Shown here: positions 1 through 6,494 of the stretch, piece after piece | Layout of the letters: each line of letters starts with the position of its first letter | Position numbering within the stretch: the stretch's first letter is position 1 | Source of the DNA: Fidelibacterota bacterium | GTDB lineage: Bacteria > Fidelibacterota > UBA2242 > JAFGTP01 | Length of the DNA stretch: 15,386 bases | NCBI GenBank assembly: GCA_029939785.1 | Contig: JAOZSG010000034.1 | Coordinates: 1-15,386, forward strand | Direction: 5' to 3' | Position numbers and translations under genes: made by a program | The notes under the pieces: model-generated | The model's database searches: none | What the model saw: only the letters and a program-made list of their open reading frames with translations | Told to the model about the DNA's origin: nothing

Positions 1-1
1 T

Positions 2-1849
2 TTTTACTGTCATACCAAACCAATTTTTAATGAAGATGGAAGTTTTAAGCATTTTCATGGTTATAATATTGATATTACTGAACAACAACAAGCTATTGAA
101 GCTTTAGAAATAACAACTAAAAAATTGGAAGATAATTATCAGATGACTAAAAATGCGGAAATCTCAGCAGATTTTGGTTTTTGGAAATGGACATTACAAG
201 ATAATTCAATATTCTGGTCGGATAATATGTGTCGGTTACATGGAATACAACCATCAGAATTCGATAGTAGTATGGAGATGGTTTTAAGTTTCTATCACCC
301 TGAAGATATAGACATGATAAATAATAAAATTACCCAAATGTTGAAAGAAAAAAAGACAACTATATTTAAATACAGAATTATCACACCAGCCAAGGAAGTT
401 AAATATATGTTGGGTACAAATCATTTTACCTTTGATGATAAGGGTGAAATTATTCAACTTACTGGTACTTTACAAAATATTACAAAACAAGAACAAATTG
501 AAACTGCTTTACAAGAACGAGTAAAAGAATTAGAATGTCTAAATAATATTAGCCAGATTTCTGAACAACTAAATATTACTTTGGATGACTTGTTATATAA
601 AATAGTGAATGAAATTCCAAAAGGATGGCATTTTTCAGATATCATCGGTACTCGAATAACAATTAATAGAAAAACTTACCAAACTGATAATTTTCTGGTA
701 ACTGACCGTATGCAAAGGGAAGATATCCATATTAACAATAAATTAATTGGATATATTGAGATTTGTTATTTAAAAGAAAAACCATATCAACTTGAAGGTC
801 CTTTTCTAAAGGAAGAAAGAATTTTACTGAAAAATATAGTAAGACAAATAATCTGGAATATCGAACGAAAACAATTGGAAGAGACTTTACTTTCTGAAAG
901 AGATAATCTTGTTAACATTTTTAACTCAATGGAAGATGGCGTATATATCATTAATCAGGAATATAATATTGAATATTTGAATCCGGTATTAGAAAAGGAT
1001 TTTGGTAATTATAAAGATCAAAAATGTTATGAATATTTTCATGATCGTAAAGAAGTATGTACCTGGTGCAAAAGCAAAGAGGTTTTTGCAGGTAAAACTG
1101 TACGTTGGGAATGGTATTCGAAAAAAAATAAAAAATATTATGATCTAATTGATACTCCAATTAAAAATCCAGATGGGACGATTTCAAAGCTGGAAATATT
1201 TCGTGATATTACTAACTACAAGCAAGCAGATAAAAAAATTCAAAATCTTCTCAGTGAAAAAGAGATAATGTTAAAAGAAGTTCATCACCGAATAAAAAAT
1301 AATATGACTGTAATTAAAAGTCTTCTATCAATGCAATCAAAAACATTAAACATTCCCGAAGCAATCACTTCTTTTCAGGATGCTATTAGTCGTATAGAAA
1401 CTATGGAAATACTATATGATAAATTATATCGATCCAATAATTATAATGATGTTGATATTAATGAATATTTTACTCAATTAATTAATGAAATTCATAAAAT
1501 ATTTCCCAATTACAAATCAGTAGAAATAAAAAAACAAATTGACAGTTTTAATATCAATATAAAGATAATTTCTCCATTAGGCATTATTCTTAATGAATTA
1601 ATAACAAACACTATGAAATATGCTTTTCCGGGCGATAAACAGGGATTAATAACAATTTCTATTACGAATAATCTTAATCATATAAAATTTATTTATACGG
1701 ATAATGGTATAGGAATACCTAAGATTGATGAAAAAGAATACAAAGGATTCGGTCTAAAATTGGTTGATATATTAGTCAGACAACTAAAAGGCAAATATAG
1801 AATAGAAAAAAATAATGGAACAACATTTATAATTGAATTTGATATTTGA
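2..1849 (+). CDS. Multi-PAS sensor histidine kinase, HisKA_2 class (5' end cut by window edge)
   Basis: The reading frame is open to the left edge, so the true start lies outside the window; the TTG at 125 lies inside the protein. Of about 615 visible residues (numbered here from the TTG), the order is: tail of a PAS domain before residue 1 (ending NIDITEQQQ), a PAS_3-like domain at about 7-125, a GAF-like segment at about 130-250, a third PAS at about 258-368, then the kinase core. The core has the HisKA_2 box EVHHRIKNNM (386-395), the N box LNELITNTMKYA (489-500), DNGIG (526-530) and GFGLKLVD (541-548). No transmembrane segment is visible, so the visible part looks cytoplasmic. The third PAS carries Cys301, Cys312 and Cys315 (CTWC), which could sense redox or bind metal. 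It should autophosphorylate and pass phosphate to a response regulator; none is encoded here. Family call is firm; signal and partner are unknown. Confidence 0.93.
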   Translation, partial: FYCHTKPIFNEDGSFKHFHGYNIDITEQQQAIEALEITTKKLEDNYQMTKNAEISADFGFWKWTLQDNSIFWSDNMCRLHGIQPSEFDSSMEMVLSFYHPEDIDMINNKITQMLKEKKTTIFKYRIITPAKEVKYMLGTNHFTFDDKGEIIQLTGTLQNITKQEQIETALQERVKELECLNNISQISEQLNITLDDLLYKIVNEIPKGWHFSDIIGTRITINRKTYQTDNFLVTDRMQREDIHINNKLIGYIEICYLKEKPYQLEGPFLKEERILLKNIVRQIIWNIERKQLEETLLSERDNLVNIFNSMEDGVYIINQEYNIEYLNPVLEKDFGNYKDQKCYEYFHDRKEVCTWCKSKEVFAGKTVRWEWYSKKNKKYYDLIDTPIKNPDGTISKLEIFRDITNYKQADKKIQNLLSEKEIMLKEVHHRIKNNMTVIKSLLSMQSKTLNIPEAITSFQDAISRIETMEILYDKLYRSNNYNDVDINEYFTQLINEIHKIFPNYKSVEIKKQIDSFNINIKIISPLGIILNELITNTMKYAFPGDKQGLITISITNNLNHIKFIYTDNGIGIPKIDEKEYKGFGLKLVDILVRQLKGKYRIEKNNGTTFIIEFDI

Positions 1850-1872
1850 TGAAATCGCAAAAAGTATTTTTC

Positions 1873-1964
1873 AACGCAGAGACCGCAAAGATCGCAGAGA
1901 CTATAGTTTTAAAATACAATAAATTATCTCTGCGGATCTTTGCGTCCTCTGCGTTCTTTGCGTT
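1873..1964. repeat. Hairpin-forming CGCAGAGA/CGCAAAGA intergenic repeat
   Basis: The left arm (1873-1900) is built from short units CGCAGAGAC, CGCAAAGAT, CGCAGAGA. The right arm (1927-1964) is its near reverse complement, with TCTCTGCG, ATCTTTGCG and CCTCTGCG units, and runs one unit longer. A 26-nt AT-rich loop separates them. It starts 23 nt after the kinase stop and is followed by a T-rich stretch, so the RNA hairpin could help end transcription. From memory, intergenic repeats of this type are widespread in environmental bacterial genomes; that is recall, not a search. Confidence 0.75.
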
Positions 1965-2062
1965 AAAATTTTTACTTTTTACGAAGTTGTCATATTTGAT
2001 ATTTTTATTAATGACAAAATAAATGTAATTAGAGCAGATAGGCCTGTCATATTTTAACACTA

Positions 2063-2090
2063 TTGATAATACCATTAATAGTTTTATCAA
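2063..2090. promoter_or_regulatory. 28-bp palindrome, candidate operator upstream of the barrel-like gene
   Basis: The arms TTGATAATAC (2063-2072) and GTTTTATCAA (2081-2090) are symmetric about ATTAAT (2074-2079). Twelve of the 14 symmetric base pairs match; the mismatched pairs are 2070/2083 and 2073/2080. It ends 77 bp before the GTG start. The size and symmetry suit a dimeric transcription factor site. The regulator is unknown. Confidence 0.45.
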
Positions 2091-2098
2091 ATAGTACT

Positions 2099-2127
2099 TT
2101 ATTATGTAACTAAATTTGTTATATATT
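2099..2127 (+). promoter_or_regulatory. Weak candidate promoter for the barrel-like gene
   Basis: TATATT at 2122-2127 is a good -10 candidate, but the -35 position 17 bp upstream (TTATTA, 2099-2104) is poor. If real, transcription would begin near 2134, and the palindrome at 2063-2090 would lie about 45-70 bp upstream, a position typical of activators. In DNA this AT-rich, TATA-like hexamers are common, so this is tentative. Confidence 0.25.
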
Positions 2128-2167
2128 ATCAAAGTGTTAGTTAAAAAAACAAAAAAAGGAGTAAGAA

Positions 2168-2710
2168 GTGAAAAAAATTATTTTAGTACTTATGTTATGT
2201 TTGGTATCTTTTAGTTTTGCAGGTCAGTTTGGTTTATATCAGGTTGCACCAACACTTGGTGTTATCATACCGGAAGATCCATTTGATATGGGATTTCAGG
2301 TTGGAGCAAAAGCTAATGTTGGATCTTTAATGGATGGAAAAATTGGTTTATATCCTGTATTAAATTATTGGAGAACAGGTGCTGAGAATTTTGATGATTA
2401 TACATTATCAAACATTAAACTTGGTGTAGATTTTCATTATGACCTCAACCAGTATTTTCAAGGTCTATATGCGGGAGCAGGTCTTGCTATGAATATAGTA
2501 AAATCTGAATTTACTGTTGATTATGGTCCTTATTATGGTGGTAAACAATCATATGATGATTCTAATAATGAATTTGGTTTCTGTGTTTTCGGTGGTTACA
2601 ACTTTGAAATGTCAGGCAAACCACTTTTTGTTGAAGCCAAATATGATCTTATTAATAACTTAAATACTCTAGGTGTTAAAGTTGGAATGTTTTTCGATAT
2701 GAAAAAATAG
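2168..2710 (+). CDS. Secreted small beta-barrel-like outer membrane protein
   Basis: 180 aa starting at GTG (2168), chosen because AGGAG (2157-2161) sits 6 nt upstream and the signal peptide MKKIILVLMLCLVSFSFA begins there, with likely cleavage after Ala18. The mature part has alternating, glycine- and aromatic-rich strands (for example GLYPVLNYW, NIKLGVDFHYDL, GLYAGAGLAMNIV, FVEAKYDLI, LGVKVGMFF), the pattern of 8-stranded OMP_b-brl/OmpW-like barrels. Length suits that fold. It does not end in the usual terminal aromatic residue (last residues FFDMKK), which weakens a strict outer-membrane assignment. It stands alone, with a possible operator upstream and its own terminator. Specific function is not recognisable. 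Confidence 0.8.
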   Translation: MKKIILVLMLCLVSFSFAGQFGLYQVAPTLGVIIPEDPFDMGFQVGAKANVGSLMDGKIGLYPVLNYWRTGAENFDDYTLSNIKLGVDFHYDLNQYFQGLYAGAGLAMNIVKSEFTVDYGPYYGGKQSYDDSNNEFGFCVFGGYNFEMSGKPLFVEAKYDLINNLNTLGVKVGMFFDMKK

Positions 2711-2733
2711 TAAGTATCTTCATAAATATATTT

Positions 2734-2768
2734 AAAGCGAAAGATAATAAGTCTTTCGCTTTTTTTTT
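2734..2768 (+). terminator. Rho-independent terminator after the barrel-like gene
   Basis: A perfect 11-bp stem, AAAGCGAAAGA (2734-2744) with TCTTTCGCTTT (2752-2762), has a 7-nt loop and an uninterrupted T run to 2768. It begins 24 nt after the stop codon at 2708-2710. Confidence 0.92.
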
Positions 2769-2773
2769 ATACA

Positions 2774-2824
2774 CACATTTTAAACAATAGTGTTTGATGA
2801 ACAGGCAGGAATGACTGTGTTACA
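2774..2824. repeat. CAGGCAGGAATGCCTG-type repeat, degenerate copy
   Basis: The flank CACATTTTAAACAATAGTG (2774-2792) precedes GAACAGGCAGGAATGACTGTGTTACA. The core matches the copy at 3556-3587, except that one base (A instead of C at 2814) breaks the palindrome and three bases are extra upstream. The left flank is shared with the unrelated palindrome at 3075-3088 (18 of 19 bases). Confidence 0.7.
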
Positions 2825-3053
2825 TTAATACGTTACTGATTATTCCTAATTCAGCTATAGACTGTTAGGATGTTAGACCATATGAGAATAACTCTGAACT
2901 TACAAATACATCCTAAATCAAAAATCCTCAATCCTTGTTCATAAATCACTTGTGCTATTCTACTGAAATAACGAATAGGTTGTTGTGCTATAGTACTTGT
3001 TCATAGGAAAGAATTGGATATCTCAATCAGTTCTATCCGTGTTCTATTTTTTT

Positions 3054-3088
3054 CACATTTTTAACAATAGTGCCGCACCTAAAGGTGC
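3054..3088. repeat. Shared flank plus GCACCT-AA-AGGTGC palindrome
   Basis: The flank CACATTTTTAACAATAGTG (3054-3072) is followed by a perfect palindrome, GCACCT (3075-3080), AA, AGGTGC (3083-3088). The right side (TTTAATACATTAGATAATCCGTTATTC) loosely resembles the right side of the element at 2774-2824. Confidence 0.65.
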
Positions 3089-3121
3089 TTTAATACATTA
3101 GATAATCCGTTATTCTACAAA

Positions 3122-3153
3122 TAGTAATGCACCTCTGGTGCGTGAAAAATTAC
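3122..3153. repeat. TAGT…TGAAAAATTAC unit with a GCACC-TCT-GGTGC core
   Basis: TAGTAATG at 3122 leads into a perfect 5-bp inverted repeat, GCACC (3129-3133) and GGTGC (3137-3141), then TGAAAAATTAC (3143-3153). The same 3' boundary occurs at 13926-13936, and a TGAAAAAATG variant at 10236 and 13822. Confidence 0.6.
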
Positions 3154-3294
3154 ATAATTTGCATAAAAATTAAACAAAGTGAAAAACAATATTTTGGTAA
3201 TTAACATGTCATTCTTCTATCTACAGCGTGGCGACACTATTTGTAATTTGTCATATCAGCCACTTAAAACCGGTACCTTTATGAACAAAAAAAT

Positions 3295-3372
3295 ACCTTC
3301 CGAAGATTTCTCCCGGAATTAGTAAAAATCTCCATATTTTTTCACACTTTCTCAAAATAATCTTCGGAAGGT
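3295..3372. repeat. Perfect 14-bp inverted repeat with 50-bp spacer
   Basis: ACCTTCCGAAGATT (3295-3308) and AATCTTCGGAAGGT (3359-3372) are exact reverse complements. The spacer is AT-rich and non-coding. It could be a long hairpin or the ends of a tiny non-autonomous element; no target-site duplication was recognised. Confidence 0.7.
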
Positions 3373-3431
3373 TCGACAATGGCGTTCCTAAAGAGGGCAG
3401 GCTGTGTGAGAATGTCATTTTTCACAAATCT

Positions 3432-3458
3432 GTCTCTCTGAGCCCGTCGAAGAGCGAC
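3432..3458. repeat. Hairpin with GAGCCCGTCGA loop, intact copy
   Basis: The stem GTCTCTCT (3432-3439) pairs with AGAGCGAC (3451-3458) at 7 of 8 positions, around an 11-nt loop GAGCCCGTCGA (3440-3450). A second copy at 13952-14024 keeps the loop but has a different stem. Confidence 0.65.
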
Positions 3459-3486
3459 TACGAAGTAACAACTTTATCATATACCT

Positions 3487-3504
3487 GAGAGCTTTGGGAA
3501 CGAG
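3487..3504. repeat. Half of a GAGCTTTGGGAACGAG-type repeat
   Basis: GAGAGCTTTGGGAACGAG resembles one arm of a dispersed 'CTCGTTCCCAAGCTC…' inverted repeat I recall from many bacterial genomes. Only one arm is visible here. The family assignment is from memory. Confidence 0.35.
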
Positions 3505-3555
3505 TAATATTTGTTTGATAATTGATAGTTGTTAATTAATATTGTATTTACTGTG

Positions 3556-3587
3556 GTGTTTGAACAGGCAGGAATGCCTGTGTTACA
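3556..3587. repeat. CAGGCA-GGAA-TGCCTG palindrome, intact copy
   Basis: Within GTGTTTGAACAGGCAGG… the core CAGGCA (3565-3570) and TGCCTG (3575-3580) is a perfect 6-bp inverted repeat with a 4-nt loop, followed by TGTTACA. It repeats the element at 2790-2824. It lies about 50 nt past the stop of the minus-strand protease, but neither strand has a T run after it, so it is not an obvious terminator. Confidence 0.7.
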
Positions 3588-3638
3588 GAAATACAGTTTT
3601 AGAATATGTTTGTTAATTGCTAATTGTTAATTGATATA

Positions 3639-6482
3639 TTATTTCACAAGCATCATTTTTTTTGTCTCTATAAAATTATTAGTAATAAATTGACAAAAAT
3701 AGATTCCGGAAGATAAATCATTACCGGAAAAATCAACTGTATAATAACCTTTATTGTAAAATTTATCGATTAGAGTTTTTATTAATTCACCTTTCAAATT
3801 ATATATATTTAGTTTTATGAAAGCTGGTTTTGCAACCTGGAAAGAAATATTTGCTTTTGGATTAAAAGGATTTGGATAAATCGATGAAATTCCAAATTTA
3901 TCCGGTGTCTGTGATGCATGATCATCAATATCTGTGACTTCTGTAGGAAATACAAATAAGTTATCAATGCTAATACCATTTGTTTCAAGACATCTTAATC
4001 GAAAATAGACATATTCATAACTATTATCAGTAGAAAAGTCAATTGTATGATTTGTCCATTCTGTTCCACTTATAAAAATAGAATCACTAAGTATCCAATT
4101 TTCATTATCATAACTTAAATCAATATAAAGCAGAGAAGTTATCTGATTTTCTATATTTTTCGCTACCAATTGAAATTTCAGATCATTATTTGCTATATTA
4201 ATTTCTTTATTATAATAAGCACATGAAGTTTCAGAAGAATCTTGTTGAAAATTCATGGAATAAATTCCCTGATATGGATTATTGATTGTAAATTTCCAGC
4301 CATCATCCAATGTCCAGAAATTGTTAAATATTTCAAAATCATCAATAAGATAATCAATTGTACATGATATGTTAGATTGATTATTGACAGATATATCATC
4401 AGTAATATTCGCAGATACTGAAAACTCCACATCATTTAATTCATCCAGCCATGGTGGATTAAACCAAACCTGCTGAACATCTCCCGGAGCAATTTGGTCA
4501 ATTACTGTTGAAGCATTCTGACCTGTTGTGATACTGGTCAATATAACTTCAATATTCGTTTTTTCTGTAGAACCATTATTCCGGACATTTGCACCAATCG
4601 GATTTTTTATTAATGGATTTACAACAAATCCTGAAATAATAATATTATCGACTGATATATCGTTATCAGTAGGAATTACATTCATATTAACAGATATATT
4701 CTGAAAAACTGTACTTGTATCATTGGATAAGAAACTTAAGTTACCGACATACTTTCCGCTATTTACAGGAGCACTGAATTCCAGATTTAAATTCATAGTA
4801 TTACCAGGATTAATAATATTATTATCGATTTGAACATCAAGCCACTCATTAGGGATATTACCCCAACCTGATACCTGCATTTCTGTATCTACATCCGCAC
4901 TATCAGCAAATATAATATCATTATTATCAATAACACATATATCCCCGACAAAGACTCCATTTAAAGTCTGATCATCAGCACTACTATATGCCAGATCTGA
5001 AGCTAATGCAAAACGGATTATTACCGTATTACCAATATATGGTGAAAGATCAAATTCTACATCTTCCCAATGATTACTATATCCTGCCCATCCGGCAATT
5101 CCTGTTCCCATATTCCAACCTTGTTCAGGCTCACCAAAAGCCCAGAGACTCTGACATGTATAATCCGGATACATTGGAGTAATTACCTCAAAATTTTGCC
5201 CGTTATCAGTTGAAATCCATACATTCCATCCATCCCATCCATCCCATGGTGATACTCCACCATCAGGTTTTTCTATTGACCACTTTGATTTAAAGTTTAA
5301 TTTTGGAGATGTGGAACTTTCCAGATTAATTTGTGGTGTTTGCAAATATTGCAGCCAATGATCACCATAACCATTTAGATCGGATAAACCACACCACCAA
5401 CAGAAATTTGATTGTGCTTTATATGTAGTAGGATGAAATATTATCGGGGATTGAGAATCATAAGTATAAAGTTCAATAGAATTTGCTCCTGTATTATTTA
5501 TAGACAAAGTTTCGATTTGATAACTTCCTGCCTGTAATTCGATACTAATTGAATCCTGATCAAATGTAAGTGAAGAATTTCCTGTCATTTCATCATAAAT
5601 ATAAGGAACATATTTTCCAATATTACATTCACCCCATTTAATTCTAAAATACCCATTTTCTCCCCAATCTGGGCCCCAGGAATTTTTGATAATCCAACTT
5701 TCTTCATCATCATTCCAGCCAACAAGAAGTACTGCGTGACCTCCTTCATATTCTCCTGAAACATGCTCATATACACCACCACCATAAGACATAAAATCGG
5801 AATAAACATCATAACTAACTGATAAAGGATGATGCAATAAAGCATTTTTAATATTATTTACAGACGCTTCTTCCAGAGTAATATAACCCCAGCCCGGTAT
5901 CGAGACAGCATCGGTTTCCCAGCCGGTTTTTAGACTATCACAAGGAATCTGATCATTTGCTTCATAAGGCATAAATTCTTCATATGGAATATTCTGAGAT
6001 ATAGCATACTCTAAAACTCTATGTACATTAGAACCATCACAACCTCCAACATCAGCACAGGACAATATGTATTGTTCAGATAAATCAATATTTGAATCAG
6101 GATAATCAAAATAAATATTCCACCATGATTCTATTTGTGCAAGTGCAGAAAAATCCCAGCAACTACCACAGCTAGCCTGATTTCTGACAGGAGTAACCCA
6201 ATTCCCATTATTATCTCTCCAATCAAAAGAAGCCGGAAAAGTTTTTGCCATCTGTAATTCAAGAAATCTGTCTTCTCCATCAATTGGCGGATCTGTGAAA
6301 GTACCACAAAGTCGCTGTTGTTCCTCTCTACTTAGTTTAGAAACCCAATTTTCACGAGGAGTCCATTTTGCATTTGCTTGTTGGATTGCTTTTTCTATTT
6401 GTCTTATTGATTCAGAACCAAACAAAAAATTTGACGACAATAATATCAGTAAAAGATTAATTATAAATGATTTAGTTTTCAT
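3639..6482 (-). CDS. Secreted papain-family (C1A) cysteine protease with C-terminal sorting domain
   Basis: 947 aa from the second of two adjacent ATGs (6482), favoured because the AAAGG site then has 7-nt spacing; the ATG at 6485 leaves only 4. Signal peptide at about 1-23 (…SSNFLFGS), a prosegment-like region to about 80, then a C1A peptidase domain at about 85-298. Visible active-site residues are Gln102 and Cys108 in QASCGSCWDFSA, His249 in GGHAVLLVGW and Asn267 in KNSWG. The downstream regions look like beta-sandwich domains: a Trp-rich region at about 335-525, CARDB/Ig-like repeats at about 525-715 and a jelly-roll-like region at about 715-850. The C-terminus (869-947, starting YPNPFNP) is a type IX/FlgD-Ig-like sorting domain. 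Predicted to be exported and surface-attached or released, cleaving peptides or proteins. It lies 12 nt after the stop of the preceding gene (9 nt from the alternative ATG), whose TAG overlaps this gene's ribosome site. Confidence 0.93.
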   Translation of the reverse strand: MKTKSFIINLLLILLSSNFLFGSESIRQIEKAIQQANAKWTPRENWVSKLSREEQQRLCGTFTDPPIDGEDRFLELQMAKTFPASFDWRDNNGNWVTPVRNQASCGSCWDFSALAQIESWWNIYFDYPDSNIDLSEQYILSCADVGGCDGSNVHRVLEYAISQNIPYEEFMPYEANDQIPCDSLKTGWETDAVSIPGWGYITLEEASVNNIKNALLHHPLSVSYDVYSDFMSYGGGVYEHVSGEYEGGHAVLLVGWNDDEESWIIKNSWGPDWGENGYFRIKWGECNIGKYVPYIYDEMTGNSSLTFDQDSISIELQAGSYQIETLSINNTGANSIELYTYDSQSPIIFHPTTYKAQSNFCWWCGLSDLNGYGDHWLQYLQTPQINLESSTSPKLNFKSKWSIEKPDGGVSPWDGWDGWNVWISTDNGQNFEVITPMYPDYTCQSLWAFGEPEQGWNMGTGIAGWAGYSNHWEDVEFDLSPYIGNTVIIRFALASDLAYSSADDQTLNGVFVGDICVIDNNDIIFADSADVDTEMQVSGWGNIPNEWLDVQIDNNIINPGNTMNLNLEFSAPVNSGKYVGNLSFLSNDTSTVFQNISVNMNVIPTDNDISVDNIIISGFVVNPLIKNPIGANVRNNGSTEKTNIEVILTSITTGQNASTVIDQIAPGDVQQVWFNPPWLDELNDVEFSVSANITDDISVNNQSNISCTIDYLIDDFEIFNNFWTLDDGWKFTINNPYQGIYSMNFQQDSSETSCAYYNKEINIANNDLKFQLVAKNIENQITSLLYIDLSYDNENWILSDSIFISGTEWTNHTIDFSTDNSYEYVYFRLRCLETNGISIDNLFVFPTEVTDIDDHASQTPDKFGISSIYPNPFNPKANISFQVAKPAFIKLNIYNLKGELIKTLIDKFYNKGYYTVDFSGNDLSSGIYFCQFITNNFIETKKMMLVK

Positions 6483-6494
6483 CATGTAACCTTT

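Larger units (their letters stand above)
2769..3638. other. Long non-coding stretch filled with dispersed palindromic repeats
   Basis: No credible coding region was found in about 870 bp on either strand. It contains at least seven short repeat or palindrome units, listed separately. The part at about 2870-3010 has no assigned repeat, though CTTGTTCATA and TTGTGCTAT each occur twice in it. The ends of the cluster (3511-3536, 3607-3636) have loosely repeated TTGTTAATTG-like text. Both flanking genes end here (convergent), so it is not needed for their promoters. Confidence 0.6.

Noticed and set aside
125..127. TTG as start of the histidine kinase
   Set aside because: The frame is open to the left edge and codes for the end of a PAS domain before this codon; there is no ribosome site.
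1827..2132. Possible 101-aa minus-strand protein across the hairpin repeat
   Set aside because: Its centre is just the translated CGCAGAGA/CGCAAAGA repeat (NAKNAEDAK-type text), it has no ribosome site, and it overlaps the kinase end and the upstream region of the barrel-like gene.
3556..3587. Terminator for the minus-strand protease operon
   Set aside because: The palindrome has only a 6-bp stem and no T run after it on the minus strand.
2769..3638. CRISPR or structured ncRNA gene in the long gap
   Set aside because: The repeats are different families, irregularly spaced, and no promoter-terminator pair or known ncRNA signature was recognised.
5585..5845. Other open frames inside the protease genes on either strand (for example 5585-5845 minus, 7794-8183 plus, 8199-8588 plus)
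   Set aside because: They lie wholly within well-supported coding sequence, lack ribosome sites and show no recognisable domains; their composition is that of shadow frames.
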